Of a stretch of DNA of 64,000 nt, positions 26,958-36,475 are shown in pieces. How positions within the stretch are numbered: the stretch's first letter is position 1; the number at the start of each line of letters is the position of its first letter. The DNA lies in assembly GCF_000720175.1 (NCBI RefSeq), contig NZ_JOIX01000040.1, positions 1 to 64,000 of the forward strand, given 5' to 3'. The notes under the pieces were generated by a model. That model was not told where the DNA came from. It saw only the letters and a program-made list of their open reading frames with translations, and did no database searches. The position numbers and the translations under genes are program-made. Source of the stretch: Streptomyces sp. NRRL S-337. GTDB lineage: Bacteria; Actinomycetota; Actinomycetes; Streptomycetales; Streptomycetaceae.

Positions 26958-28733
26958 GTGACGACCATCACCCCCGACGGCCTCCCCGAGCCCGCCGACC
27001 GCGCCCCCACACGGCCCTCACTTCGCCCCGGGCCCGATCGGCCCGGTACGCTCACCGCCGTGTCACAAGCTGATCAGTCCCCGAACGCCCCGCACGCTCA
27101 GAAGGGTGGCCCCGGTACGTACCCGGGAGCGCCGCGCCCTGACCACGTCCGCCCCACCCCCCTGGCGGACCTCGCCGAGCAGCTGGGAACCCCGGCGCTT
27201 GCACCCGAGTATCCCGGTGCAGGCACCGGCTCCACCGGAGCGGCTGACGCCGCGCAGCCCGTTTACGTCACCGGCATCACGCACGACTCCCGGGCGGTCC
27301 GTCCCGGCGACGTCTACGCCGCGCTGCCCGGCGCCCGGCTGCACGGTGCCGACTTCGTCGCCCAGGCCGCCGACCTCGGCGCCGCGGCGATCCTGACCGA
27401 CCCGTCCGGTGCCGACCGCGCGGCCGCGACCGGCCTGCCGGTCCTCGTCGTCGACAACCCGCGCGGACGGATGGGCGCCCTGGCCGTCTCCATCTACGGC
27501 GCGCCGGGCGAGGACCTGCTCCAGATCGGCATCACCGGCACCTCCGGCAAGACCACCACCGCGTACCTCATCGAGGGCGGACTGCGCGCCGCCGCGGCCA
27601 AGCGCCCCGACGGCGGGCTGACCGGTCTGATCGGCACCGTGGAGACCCGGATCGGCGACGAGCGGATCAAGTCCGAGCGCACCACCCCGGAGGCCACCGA
27701 CCTGCAGGCGCTGTTCGCCGTGATGCGCGAGCGCGGCGTCCGCGCCCTCGCCATGGAGGTCTCCAGCCACGCCCTGGTCCTCGGCCGGGTCGACGGCTGC
27801 GTCTTCGACGTCGCGATCTTCAACAACCTCAGCCCGGAGCACATGGAGTTCCACTCCGGGATGGAGGACTACTTCCAGGCCAAGGCCCAGCTGTTCACCA
27901 AGGCCCGCAGCCGGGCCGGCGTGGTCAACCTCGACGACGAGTACGGCCGGCGGCTGGCCGAGGGCGAATCCGAGGTCCCGGTCACCACCTTCTCCGCCGA
28001 GGGCCACCCGGACGCCGACTGGCGCGCCTCCGACGTCGAGGTCGGCGCGCTCGGCTCCACCTTCACCGTGCACGGCCCCGACGGGCAGACGCTGCGCGCC
28101 GCCTCCCCGATCGCCGGCCCGTTCAACGTGGCCAACGCGCTCGCCGCGATCACCGCGCTGGTCGTCGCCGGCATCGACCCGCAGACCGCGGCCGACGGCG
28201 TCGCCGCGGTGCCCGGCGTCCCCGGCCGCCTGGAGCGCGTCGACGCCGGCCAGCCGTACCTGGCGGTGGTCGACTACGCCCACAAGACCGACGCCGTCGA
28301 GTCGGTCCTGCGCGCGCTGCGCAAGGTCACCGACGGCAAGCTGCACGCCGTCCTCGGCTGCGGCGGCGACCGCGACCCGCACAAGCGCGCCCCCATGGGC
28401 GCCGCGGTCGCCCGCCTCGCCGACACGGCCATCCTGACCTCCGACAACCCGCGCGGCGAGGACCCGCTCGCGATCCTCGCCACCATGCTGGCGGGCGCCG
28501 CGGAGGTGCCGATCCACGAACGCGGCACGGTGCTGGTGGAAGAAGAGCGGGCCGCCGCCATCGCCGCCGCCGTCGCCCGCGCCGAGCCCGGCGACACCGT
28601 GATCGTCGCGGGCAAGGGCCATGAGCAGGGCCAGGACATCGCCGGAGTGGTACGCCCCTTCGACGACCGTCAGGTGCTGCGCGAGGCCATCGAGGCTTCC
28701 TTGACGTCACCGCACCCGAAACACCAGGGATGA
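26958..28733 (+). CDS. murE: UDP-MurNAc-L-Ala-D-Glu : diaminopimelate ligase MurE
   Basis: MurE adds diaminopimelate to the cell-wall precursor using ATP. The 591-residue protein has a long N-terminus of low complexity, then the Mur ligase core: [21 protein letters not shown], the ATP loop GITGTSGKTTT (about 192-202), ERTTPEATDLQ, the HKTDAVESVLRALR region, and the amino-acid selecting DNPR motif (TSDNPRGEDP) that marks DAP-adding enzymes; Streptomyces walls use LL-DAP. The upstream GTG at 26958 is used here. An in-frame GTG at 27060 sits seven bases after a -10-like TACGCT (27047-27052) and would give a 557-residue protein; either is possible. Confidence 0.94.
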   Translation: MTTITPDGLPEPADRAPTRPSLRPGPDRPGTLTAVSQADQSPNAPHAQKGGPGTYPGAPRPDHVRPTPLADLAEQLGTPALAPEYPGAGTGSTGAADAAQPVYVTGITHDSRAVRPGDVYAALPGARLHGADFVAQAADLGAAAILTDPSGADRAAATGLPVLVVDNPRGRMGALAVSIYGAPGEDLLQIGITGTSGKTTTAYLIEGGLRAAAAKRPDGGLTGLIGTVETRIGDERIKSERTTPEATDLQALFAVMRERGVRALAMEVSSHALVLGRVDGCVFDVAIFNNLSPEHMEFHSGMEDYFQAKAQLFTKARSRAGVVNLDDEYGRRLAEGESEVPVTTFSAEGHPDADWRASDVEVGALGSTFTVHGPDGQTLRAASPIAGPFNVANALAAITALVVAGIDPQTAADGVAAVPGVPGRLERVDAGQPYLAVVDYAHKTDAVESVLRALRKVTDGKLHAVLGCGGDRDPHKRAPMGAAVARLADTAILTSDNPRGEDPLAILATMLAGAAEVPIHERGTVLVEEERAAAIAAAVARAEPGDTVIVAGKGHEQGQDIAGVVRPFDDRQVLREAIEASLTSPHPKHQG

Positions 28734-28795
28734 CACTCCGCCATGCGCGCACAACCGATTCGCCGTCACCGACCGCCGTTCGCCGGGGGTGACCT

Positions 28796-30238
28796 GTGAT
28801 CTCCCTGTCCCTCGCAGAGATCGCGAGCATCGTCGGCGGGCAGCAGTACGACATACCGGACGCCGACCGTCAGGTCACCGGACCGGTCGTTGCCGACTCC
28901 CGGGCGGTCCGCCCCGGCGGCCTGTTCGTGGCCTTCGCCGGGGAACGCGTCGACGGCCATGACTTCGCCCGCGGCGCCGTCGAGGCCGGCGCGGTGGCCG
29001 TACTGGCCGCCCGCCCGCTCGGCGTCCCGGCGATCGTCGTGCACGACGTCACCGCCGCGCTCGGCGCACTCGCCCGCGCCGTCGTCGAGCGGCTGGGCAC
29101 CACCGTCGTGGGCCTGACCGGCTCGGCCGGCAAGACCAGCACCAAGGACCTGATCGCCCAGCTGCTGCAGCGGCACGGCCCGACCGTCTGGCCCGAGGGC
29201 AACCTCAACAACGAGATCGGGCTGCCGCTGACCGCGCTGCGCGCCGATGCGACGACCCGTCACCTCGTGCTGGAGATGGGCGCCCGCGGCGTCGGCCACA
29301 TCCGCTACCTCGCCGCGCTGACCCCGCCCCGGATCGGCGTGGTGCTCAACGTCGGCTCCGCGCACATCGGCGAGTTCGGCGGCCGTGCGCAGATCGCGGA
29401 GGCGAAGGGCGAACTCGTCGAGGCGCTGCCGGCCGCCGAGGACGGCGGGATCGCGGTGCTGAACGCCGACGACCCCTACGTCCGCGCCATGGCGGCTCGC
29501 ACCAAGGCCCGCACGGTGCTGTTCGGCGAGGCCGAGGACGCCGCCGTACGCGCCGAGAATGTCCGGCTCACGGAGCTCGGACAGCCCGCCTTCACGCTTC
29601 ACACACCCTCCGGGTGCAGCGATGTGACCATGCGGCTGTACGGTGAGCACCACGTGTCGAACGCGCTCGCCGCGGCCGCCGTCGCCCATGAGTTGGGCAT
29701 GCCCGTAGACGAGATCGCCACCGCGCTCTCCGAAGCCGGCACGCTCTCCCGCTGGCGCATGGAGGTCACCGAGCGCGCGGACGGCGTGACGGTCGTCAAC
29801 GACGCCTACAACGCGAACCCCGAGTCCATGCGAGCGGCGCTGCGTGCGCTGGTCGCGATGGGCGCCGCCGCCAAGGCGAAGGGTGCTCGTACGTGGGCGG
29901 TGCTCGGTGAGATGGCCGAGCTCGGCGAGGAGTCACTCGCCGAACACGACGCGGTCGGGCGGCTGGTCGTCCGGCTCAACGTCAGCAAGCTCGTGGCGGT
30001 CGGCGGCAGGGAAGCGGCCTGGCTCGACATGGGCGCCAAGAACGAGGGTTCGTGGGGTGAGGAGTCGGTGCACGTGTCCGACGCGCGGGCGGCGGTCGAC
30101 CTGTTGCGCAGCGAGCTGCGGCCGGGAGACGTCGTGCTGGTGAAGGCGTCCAGGTCGGTGGGGTTGGAGCGGGTGGCCGCAGCACTGCTGGATGACGCAG
30201 GGCTTTCGGGCGCCGAGGGTGGAGCCGCGACCCGATGA
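28796..30238 (+). CDS. murF: UDP-MurNAc-tripeptide : D-Ala-D-Ala ligase MurF
   Basis: MurF completes the UDP-MurNAc-pentapeptide by adding D-Ala-D-Ala. The 480-residue protein has the N-terminal [17 protein letters not shown] domain, the ATP loop [13 protein letters not shown] (about 104-116), the central [15 protein letters not shown], and the C-terminal domain with the [15 protein letters not shown] signature. The GTG at 28796 follows a GGGGGTGA site. The mraY ATG overlaps its stop (ATGA), so the two are likely coupled. It lies in the usual place between murE and mraY. Confidence 0.95.
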   Translation: MISLSLAEIASIVGGQQYDIPDADRQVTGPVVADSRAVRPGGLFVAFAGERVDGHDFARGAVEAGAVAVLAARPLGVPAIVVHDVTAALGALARAVVERLGTTVVGLTGSAGKTSTKDLIAQLLQRHGPTVWPEGNLNNEIGLPLTALRADATTRHLVLEMGARGVGHIRYLAALTPPRIGVVLNVGSAHIGEFGGRAQIAEAKGELVEALPAAEDGGIAVLNADDPYVRAMAARTKARTVLFGEAEDAAVRAENVRLTELGQPAFTLHTPSGCSDVTMRLYGEHHVSNALAAAAVAHELGMPVDEIATALSEAGTLSRWRMEVTERADGVTVVNDAYNANPESMRAALRALVAMGAAAKAKGARTWAVLGEMAELGEESLAEHDAVGRLVVRLNVSKLVAVGGREAAWLDMGAKNEGSWGEESVHVSDARAAVDLLRSELRPGDVVLVKASRSVGLERVAAALLDDAGLSGAEGGAATR

Positions 30239-31308
30239 ACTCGATGAAGCAGATCCTCTTCTCCGGAATGATCGGGCTCTTCCTGACCCTGATCGGCACC
30301 CCGCTGCTGATCAAACTGCTGGCCAAGAAGGGGTACGGGCAGTTCATCCGCGATGACGGCCCGCGCACCCACGGCAGCAAGAAGGGGACGCCCACCATGG
30401 GCGGCATCTCCTTCATCCTGGCGACGATCATCGCCTACGTCGTCACGAAGGTGATCACCTCCAGCGACCCGACGTTCTCGGGCGTGCTGGTGCTCTTCCT
30501 CTTCGCGGGGATGGGCCTGGTCGGCTTCCTCGACGACTACATCAAGATCGTCAAGCAGCGCTCGCTGGGCCTGCGGGCCAAGGCGAAGATGGCCGGCCAG
30601 CTCATCGTCGGCATCGCCTTCGCCGTGCTCTCGCTGCAGTTCGCGGACCTGCGTGGACAGACCCCGGCCTCGGACCGGCTGTCCTTCACCCAGGACTTCG
30701 GCTGGCAGATCGGCCCGGTGCTCTTCGTCATCTGGGCGCTGTTCATGATCCTGGCGATGTCCAACGGCGTGAACCTCACCGACGGCCTCGACGGCCTGGC
30801 CACCGGCGCCTCGGTGATGGTCTTCGGCGCGTACACCTTCATCGGCATCTGGCAGCACCAGGAGTCCTGCGCCAACCAGATCACCGCGGGACCGGGCTGT
30901 TACGAGGTCCGCGACCCACTCGACCTGGCGGTCGTGGCCTCCGCCCTGATGGGCGCCTGCTTCGGCTTCCTGTGGTGGAACACCTCGCCCGCGAAGATCT
31001 TCATGGGCGACACCGGCTCGCTGGCCCTGGGCGGCGCGCTCGCCGGTCTGGCCATCTGCTCCCGCACGGAGCTGCTGCTCGCCCTCCTCGGCGGCCTCTT
31101 CGTCCTGATCACCATGTCCGTGGTCATCCAGGTCGGCTCCTTCAAGATGACCGGCAAGCGGGTCTTCCGGATGGCGCCACTACAGCACCACTTCGAACTC
31201 AAGGGGTGGTCCGAAGTCCTTGTGGTGGTCAGGTTCTGGATCATCCAGGGCATGTGCGTCATCGTGGGACTCGGCATCTTCTACGGCGGCTGGCAGGCAG
31301 CGAAGTGA
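30235..31308 (+). CDS. mraY: Phospho-MurNAc-pentapeptide transferase MraY
   Basis: MraY transfers phospho-MurNAc-pentapeptide to undecaprenyl phosphate, making lipid I at the inner face of the membrane. The 357-residue polytopic protein has about ten helices and the family motifs [27 protein letters not shown] with the adjacent aspartates, [10 protein letters not shown], and [12 protein letters not shown], plus the late [11 protein letters not shown]. It starts at ATG overlapping the murF stop; the next Met (residue 4) is an alternative. Its stop overlaps murD (GTGA). Confidence 0.97.
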   Translation: MNSMKQILFSGMIGLFLTLIGTPLLIKLLAKKGYGQFIRDDGPRTHGSKKGTPTMGGISFILATIIAYVVTKVITSSDPTFSGVLVLFLFAGMGLVGFLDDYIKIVKQRSLGLRAKAKMAGQLIVGIAFAVLSLQFADLRGQTPASDRLSFTQDFGWQIGPVLFVIWALFMILAMSNGVNLTDGLDGLATGASVMVFGAYTFIGIWQHQESCANQITAGPGCYEVRDPLDLAVVASALMGACFGFLWWNTSPAKIFMGDTGSLALGGALAGLAICSRTELLLALLGGLFVLITMSVVIQVGSFKMTGKRVFRMAPLQHHFELKGWSEVLVVVRFWIIQGMCVIVGLGIFYGGWQAAK

Positions 31309-32771
31309 CCACGCACGACCCGGACCGGATCCCCGAGGGGTTCGCCGGCATGAACATCACCGTCGCCGGCCTCGGCGTGAGCGGCATCAGTGCCGCCCGC
31401 GCCCTGGCCGGCCTCGGCGCCCGCGTCACGGTCGTGGACGGCGGCGCGGGCGAGAAGCAGCAGGAGTCCGCGCGCGAACTGGAGGCGGCCGGGATCGCGG
31501 TCCGCCTCGGCGACGGCGAGACCCTGCCCGAGGGCACCGACCTGGTCGTCACCTCGCCCGGCTGGAAGCCCGACAGCCCGCTGTTCGCGGCGGCCGCGGC
31601 GGCCGGTGTGGACGTCGTCGGCGACGTGGAGATCGCCTGGCGGCTGCGCGGACCGGACGCGGCCGACTGGCTCGCGGTCACCGGCACCAACGGCAAGACC
31701 ACCACCGTCCGGATGCTCGCCGCCATCCTGGAGGCCGAGGGCCTGCACACCATGGCCGTCGGCAACATCGGCACCCCGATCGTCGACGTCGTGCTGAACC
31801 AGGGCAAGGACGGCGCCCGCCCCTACGACGTGCTCGCCGTCGAGCTCTCCAGCTACCAGCTGCACTGGGCACCGTCGCTGCGCGCGCACTCCGCCGCGGT
31901 CCTCAACCTCGCCCCCGACCACCTCGACTGGCACGGCTCCATGGCGGCCTACGCCGCCGACAAGGGCCGGATCTACGAGGGCAACCGCGTCGCCTGCGTC
32001 TACAACGTGGCCGACAAGGCGACCGAGGACCTGGTGCGCGAGGCCGACGTCGAGGAGGGCTGCCGCGCCATCGGCTTCACCCTCGGCACCCCCGGCCCCT
32101 CCGAACTCGGCGTCGTCGACGGCATCCTGGTCGACCGCGCCTTCGTCGAGAACCGCCAGAAGCAGGCCCAGGAGCTCGCCGAGGTCTCCGACATCGCACC
32201 CGGCGCAGGCCCCGCCGCCCCGCACAACGTCGCCAACGCCCTCGCCGCCGCCGCGCTGGCCCGGGCCTACGGCGTCGCCCCGGCCGCGGTGCGCGACGGC
32301 CTGCGCGCCTTCCACCCGGAGGCCCACCGCATCCAGCACATCGCGGAGATCGACGGCGTCCGCTACATCGACGACTCCAAGGCCACCAACACGCACGCCG
32401 CCGAGGCGTCGCTGGCGGCGTACGAGCACATCGTGTGGATCGCCGGCGGGCTCGCCAAGGGCGCAACCTTCGACGAGCTGGTGAAGACGGCGGCGGCCCG
32501 GTTGCGCGGCGTGGTGCTGATCGGTGCCGATCGGGCGCTGATTCGCGAAGCCCTGGCGCGACACGCCCCCGAGGTCCCGGTCGTCGACCTCGACCGGACC
32601 GACACTGGGGCGATGCCCGAGGCCGTCCGGGAAGCGACCCGTCTGGCCGAGCCCGGCGACACCGTCCTGCTGGCTCCGGCCTGTGCCTCGATGGACATGT
32701 TCGTCAATTACAACAAGCGGGGCGACGCCTTCGCCGATGCGGTCCGCGAGCTGACCGCGAAGGACCAGTAG
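31305..32771 (+). CDS. murD: UDP-MurNAc-L-Ala : D-Glu ligase MurD
   Basis: MurD adds D-glutamate to UDP-MurNAc-L-Ala. The 488-residue protein begins [27 protein letters not shown]: the Rossmann-like first domain (about 17-27) is followed by the ATP loop [14 protein letters not shown] (about 125-138), the ELSSYQLH motif and [13 protein letters not shown] that mark MurD, then HNVANALAA and the C-terminal YIDDSKATN. The GTG overlaps the mraY stop as GTGA. Ligase order in the cluster is murE-murF-mraY-murD, the standard arrangement. Confidence 0.96.
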   Translation: MTTHDPDRIPEGFAGMNITVAGLGVSGISAARALAGLGARVTVVDGGAGEKQQESARELEAAGIAVRLGDGETLPEGTDLVVTSPGWKPDSPLFAAAAAAGVDVVGDVEIAWRLRGPDAADWLAVTGTNGKTTTVRMLAAILEAEGLHTMAVGNIGTPIVDVVLNQGKDGARPYDVLAVELSSYQLHWAPSLRAHSAAVLNLAPDHLDWHGSMAAYAADKGRIYEGNRVACVYNVADKATEDLVREADVEEGCRAIGFTLGTPGPSELGVVDGILVDRAFVENRQKQAQELAEVSDIAPGAGPAAPHNVANALAAAALARAYGVAPAAVRDGLRAFHPEAHRIQHIAEIDGVRYIDDSKATNTHAAEASLAAYEHIVWIAGGLAKGATFDELVKTAAARLRGVVLIGADRALIREALARHAPEVPVVDLDRTDTGAMPEAVREATRLAEPGDTVLLAPACASMDMFVNYNKRGDAFADAVRELTAKDQ

Positions 32772-32829
32772 ACCGTTTCTCCCCGTGGCCGCCGGCAGCC
32801 GGCGGCGAGCGCACTTGGAGGGGACGAGG

Positions 32830-34257
32830 ATGACGGCCCGATCGGCGGACGCAGGCAGAGCGGGCGGAGGATCGTCCGCGAGACCGCGCGCGGGATCCGC
32901 CGCGCGAGCCGGCGGGCGCGTGTCCGGCCCCGCGCGCCCGTCCCGCCGGCCCGCGACGGCGCGTCCGGCGCGCGGCGGCGGCCGTCCGTCGGCCGGCGGT
33001 CCGCAGCGGCTGCTGGACCGGCTGAAGCGCGCCTGGGACCGTCCGCTGACCGCGTACTACCTGATCCTCGGCGGCAGTCTGCTGATCACCGTCCTGGGCC
33101 TGGTGATGGTCTACTCGGCGTCCCAGATCAAGGCGCTGCAGTCCGGCCTCGCCCCGTCGTATTTCTTTCGCAAACAGCTGCTCGCGGCCGTGCTCGGTGG
33201 CGTGCTGCTGCTGATCGCGACCCGGATGCCGGTCCGGCTGCACCGTACGCTGGCCTATCCGCTGCTCGCGGGCTCGGTCTTCCTGATGTGCCTGGTGCAG
33301 ATTCCGGGCATAGGGGTCGCGGTCAACGGCAACCAGAACTGGATCAACCTCGGCGGTCCTTTCCAGATGCAACCGAGCGAGTTCGCCAAACTCGCGCTGG
33401 TTCTATGGGGCGCCGACCTGCTGGCCCGCAAGCACGACAAGAAGCTGCTGGTGCAGTGGAAGCACCTGCTGGTGCCGCTGATCCCGGTGGCGTTCCTGCT
33501 GCTCGGTCTGATCATGCTCGGCGGCGACATGGGCACCGCGATCATTCTCACGGCGATCCTGTTCGGGCTGCTGTGGCTGGCAGGTGCGCCGACCCGGCTG
33601 TTCGTCGGGGTGCTGGGCACCGCGACGGTGATCGGCGCGCTCTTGATCAAGACCAGCGCCAACCGGATGTCCCGGCTCGCCTGCATCGGGGCGACCGATC
33701 CGGGCCCCGGTGACCAGTGCTGGCAGGCCGTGCACGGGATCTACGCCCTGGCCTCCGGCGGATTCTTCGGTTCCGGCCTCGGTGCAAGTATGGAAAAATG
33801 GGGCGAACTCCCTGAACCGCACACCGACTTCATCTTCGCCATCACCGGGGAGGAACTGGGTCTGGCGGGGACGCTGTCGGTCCTCGCCCTCTTCGCGGCT
33901 CTAGGCTATGCGGGTATCCGCGTGGCCGGACGCACGGAGGACCCCTTCGTACGGTACGCCGCGGGAGGTGTGACCACCTGGATCACGGCCCAGGCCGTGG
34001 TCAACATCGGTGCGGTGCTCGGCCTGCTGCCGATCGCCGGTGTCCCGCTCCCGCTGTTCTCCTACGGAGGCTCCGCCCTGCTGCCGACGATGTTCGCCGT
34101 CGGGCTGCTGATCGCCTTCGCGCGTGACGAGCCCGCCGCCCGGGCGGCGCTGGCCGCGCTGGCTACGCGGAAGCCGGTTTTCGGCAGGAAACCGGCTGGG
34201 GTGAGATGGAAGACGATGAGACGGCGCGTCAAGAAGCGGCCGTCCGGAGAGCGGTGA
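32830..34257 (+). CDS. ftsW: SEDS peptidoglycan polymerase FtsW
   Basis: FtsW is the septum-specific SEDS glycosyltransferase that works with FtsI. The 475-residue protein has a cytoplasmic N-terminus of about 65 Arg/Ala/Gly-rich residues, then ten helices with family motifs: MVYSASQIKAL, YFFRKQLLAAVLGG, NGNQNWINLGG, QPSEFAKLALVLW, GGDMGTAIIL, EPHTDFIFAITGEELG and the final LPLFSYGGSALLPTM. The ATG at 32830 was preferred because GGAGGGGACGAGG precedes it; a GTG 15 codons upstream is possible. It runs to 6 bp before murG. Confidence 0.96.
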   Translation: MTARSADAGRAGGGSSARPRAGSAARAGGRVSGPARPSRRPATARPARGGGRPSAGGPQRLLDRLKRAWDRPLTAYYLILGGSLLITVLGLVMVYSASQIKALQSGLAPSYFFRKQLLAAVLGGVLLLIATRMPVRLHRTLAYPLLAGSVFLMCLVQIPGIGVAVNGNQNWINLGGPFQMQPSEFAKLALVLWGADLLARKHDKKLLVQWKHLLVPLIPVAFLLLGLIMLGGDMGTAIILTAILFGLLWLAGAPTRLFVGVLGTATVIGALLIKTSANRMSRLACIGATDPGPGDQCWQAVHGIYALASGGFFGSGLGASMEKWGELPEPHTDFIFAITGEELGLAGTLSVLALFAALGYAGIRVAGRTEDPFVRYAAGGVTTWITAQAVVNIGAVLGLLPIAGVPLPLFSYGGSALLPTMFAVGLLIAFARDEPAARAALAALATRKPVFGRKPAGVRWKTMRRRVKKRPSGER

Positions 34258-34263
34258 ATTTCG

Positions 34264-35355
34264 GTGCATGTCGTACTCGCCGGTGGGGGGACCGCCGGCC
34301 ACATCGAGCCCGCGCTCGCCCTCGCGGACGCACTGCGGAGGCAGGACCCCACCGTGGGGATCACGGCACTCGGTACGGAGAAGGGGCTGGAGACCCGGCT
34401 CGTCCCGGAGCGCGGCTATGAGCTGGGCCTCATCCCGGCCGTACCGCTGCCGCGCAAGCCCACCCCCGAACTGATCACCGTCCCCGGGCGGCTGCGCGGC
34501 ACGATCAAGGCCGCCGAGCAGATCCTGGAGCGCACCAAGGCGGACTGCGTGGTCGGCTTCGGTGGCTACGTGGCGCTGCCCGGCTATCTGGCCGCCAAGC
34601 GCCTCGGGGTGCCGATCATCGTCCACGAGGCCAACGCCCGCCCCGGCCTGGCCAACAAGATCGGTTCGCGGTACGCGAAATTCGTCGCCGTCAGCACCCC
34701 CGACAGCAAGCTGCGCGGCGCCCGCTACGTCGGCATCCCGCTGCGCCGCACCATCGCCACCCTCGACCGGGCCGCGGTCCGCCCCGAGGCGCGGGCCGCC
34801 TTCGGCCTCGACCCCAACCTGCCGACCCTGCTGGTGTCCGGTGGCTCCCAGGGTGCCCGCCGGCTGAACGAGGTCATCCAGGCCGCAGTGCCGGCCCTCC
34901 AGCGCGCCGGCATCCAGGTGCTCCACGCGGTCGGCCCGAAGAACGAATTGCCGCATGTGGACAACATGCCCGGGATGCCGCCCTATGTCCCGGTACCGTA
35001 CGTGGACCGGATGGATCTCGCGTACGCCGCGGCGGACATGATGCTCTGCCGTGCGGGCGCGATGACCGTCGCCGAGTTGTCCGCCGTCGGGCTGCCGGCC
35101 GCGTTCGTCCCGCTGCCCATCGGCAACGGCGAGCAGCGGCTGAACGCCCAGCCGCTGGTCAACGCCGGCGGGGGCCTGCTGGTCGACGACGCCCAGCTGA
35201 CCCCGGACTGGGTGCAGGGCAATGTGCTCCCGGTCCTGGCCGATCCGCACCGGCTGTACGAGATGTCCCGCGCGGCCTCCGAGTTCGGCCGCCGGGACGC
35301 CGACGAGCTGCTGGTCGGCATGGTGTACGAGGCGATCGAGCAGCACCGCAAGTAG
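34264..35355 (+). CDS. murG: UDP-GlcNAc : lipid I transferase MurG
   Basis: MurG adds GlcNAc to lipid I, giving lipid II. The 363-residue GT-B enzyme has the N-terminal glycine-rich loop VVLAGGGTAGHIEPALALA, the acceptor segment VVGFGGYVALPGYLAAKRLGV, HEANARPGLAN, and the C-terminal UDP-GlcNAc site LLVSGGSQGARRLNE with the later CRAGAMTVAELSAVGLPAAFVP. It begins at GTG six bases after the ftsW stop. Its end lies 22 bp before ftsQ. Confidence 0.97.
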   Translation: MHVVLAGGGTAGHIEPALALADALRRQDPTVGITALGTEKGLETRLVPERGYELGLIPAVPLPRKPTPELITVPGRLRGTIKAAEQILERTKADCVVGFGGYVALPGYLAAKRLGVPIIVHEANARPGLANKIGSRYAKFVAVSTPDSKLRGARYVGIPLRRTIATLDRAAVRPEARAAFGLDPNLPTLLVSGGSQGARRLNEVIQAAVPALQRAGIQVLHAVGPKNELPHVDNMPGMPPYVPVPYVDRMDLAYAAADMMLCRAGAMTVAELSAVGLPAAFVPLPIGNGEQRLNAQPLVNAGGGLLVDDAQLTPDWVQGNVLPVLADPHRLYEMSRAASEFGRRDADELLVGMVYEAIEQHRK

Positions 35356-35377
35356 CGCACGAGAGAAGGCAGGGAGC

Positions 35378-36193
35378 GTGGCCGGACCGACGACCGCCCG
35401 GCGCGGCGAGAAGAAGTCACCGTCCGGCCCGCCCTCCTCCGCGGAGGTGCGCGGGCGAAGACTCCGCTGGGTGCGCCTGCCCCGTCGCGCGCCGGGCCGC
35501 CGCGGTCTGATCATCATCCTGGTCCTCGCGGTGCTGCTCGGCGCGTTCGGCGTCTGGGCGCTCTACGCCTCCGACTGGCTGCGGTTGGAGCGCGTCCGGG
35601 CCACCGGGACCGACGTCCTGACCCCGCGTGAGGTCGTCGCGGCGGCGCACGCCCCGGTGAACTCCCCGCTGATCTCGGTGGACACCGACGCCCTCGAACG
35701 CCGGTTGCGGGCCCGGCTGCCACGCATCAAGAGCGTTGACGTGGAACGGTCCTGGCCGCACACCATCAGTCTCGAAGTGACGGAAAGAACCCCGGAACTG
35801 CTGATGCAAACGGGCGGAAAGTTTGCCGAAGTGGACGCCGAGGGCGTCCGGTTCGCCACCGTCAGCGCCGCCCCCAAGGGCGTTCCCCTTCTGGAAATGT
35901 CCGTTTCCGACTCCCCGAGTCTGCGCCGGTTCGGTCCCGACCGGTTGCGGCGCGCCGCGGTCGAGGTCGTTCAGGATCTGCCCCCAGTCGTACGCAAAGA
36001 CGTACGCAAGGTCCGAGTACGGTCATATGACGCCATCAGCGTCGAACTGGCCGGCGGGCGCACGGTCGCCTGGGGTAGCCGCGAACAGGGCGCCGAAAAG
36101 GCGAAGGTGCTGGTCGCGCTGCTGAAAGCGGCCGGTACCGCCCGGCACTTCGACGTCTCGGTCCCCAGCGCCCCTGCGGTGTCCGGGAGTTGA
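35378..36193 (+). CDS. ftsQ: Cell division protein FtsQ
   Basis: FtsQ (DivIB) links early and late divisome proteins. The 271-residue protein has a basic cytoplasmic region of about 48 residues, one membrane helix (GLIIILVLAVLLGAFGVWAL), then the POTRA domain (LRLERVRATGTDVLTPREVVA, RLRARLPRIKSVDVERSWP with the conserved EVTERTPELL) and the FtsQ beta domain. The GTG at 35378 follows GGCAGGGAG. It lies between murG and ftsZ, the standard order. A leader region of about 280 bp separates it from ftsZ. Confidence 0.93.
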   Translation: MAGPTTARRGEKKSPSGPPSSAEVRGRRLRWVRLPRRAPGRRGLIIILVLAVLLGAFGVWALYASDWLRLERVRATGTDVLTPREVVAAAHAPVNSPLISVDTDALERRLRARLPRIKSVDVERSWPHTISLEVTERTPELLMQTGGKFAEVDAEGVRFATVSAAPKGVPLLEMSVSDSPSLRRFGPDRLRRAAVEVVQDLPPVVRKDVRKVRVRSYDAISVELAGGRTVAWGSREQGAEKAKVLVALLKAAGTARHFDVSVPSAPAVSGS

Positions 36194-36283
36194 CGTACCA
36201 AGTCGCAGGCCAGCACCCTGGATGGCTACGACTATGGGTGATCACATAGGGTGAAAAGAAAAACGGGAGGTTCGGCGTGTTCG

Positions 36284-36313
36284 TTGAACGGGCGCGCCTT
36301 GTCGACTTAGTGT
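36284..36313 (+). promoter_or_regulatory. Candidate ftsZ promoter
   Basis: TTGAAC (36284-36289) and TAGTGT (36308-36313) are 18 bases apart, about 160 bp ahead of the ftsZ start. Streptomyces coelicolor ftsZ is known to have several promoters in this gap, one raised during sporulation. A GACAC core, the recognised WhiA-binding element, lies at 36445-36449. Which known promoter this equals cannot be told here. Confidence 0.5.
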
Positions 36314-36357
36314 CTCGTTCCAAAGGGACTATGGAACCAAGGAACACAGGCACAGGT

Positions 36358-36382
36358 AACCCTAAACTTCAACGTTAGGGTT
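36358..36382. promoter_or_regulatory. Inverted repeat in the ftsZ leader
   Basis: AACCCTAA (36358-36365) and TTAGGGTT (36375-36382) are perfect inverted arms around a 9-base loop, downstream of the candidate promoter and about 95 bp before the start codon. In RNA this would be a short stem-loop in the leader; in DNA it could be a dimer-binding operator. It is strikingly AT-rich for this genome. Confidence 0.55.
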
Positions 36383-36475
36383 CGGGTCGGCGATACGGAC
36401 CGTCCCATCGGCATCAGTCGGCGTCCACAGGCAAGTGCGGCGACGACACGTAACTCGAGGCGAGAGGCCTTCGAC

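Noticed and set aside
36277..36378. 33-residue leader ORF with a TTA codon upstream of ftsZ
   Set aside because: GGGAGG precedes the GTG at a good distance and a TTA codon would imply bldA control, but fewer than half of its codons end in G or C, far from real genes here, and the likely ftsZ promoter lies inside it.
36358..36382. AACCCTAA/TTAGGGTT as telomere-like sequence
   Set aside because: The resemblance to eukaryotic telomere repeats is by chance; one inverted pair in the ftsZ leader inside a core region has no link to Streptomyces chromosome ends.
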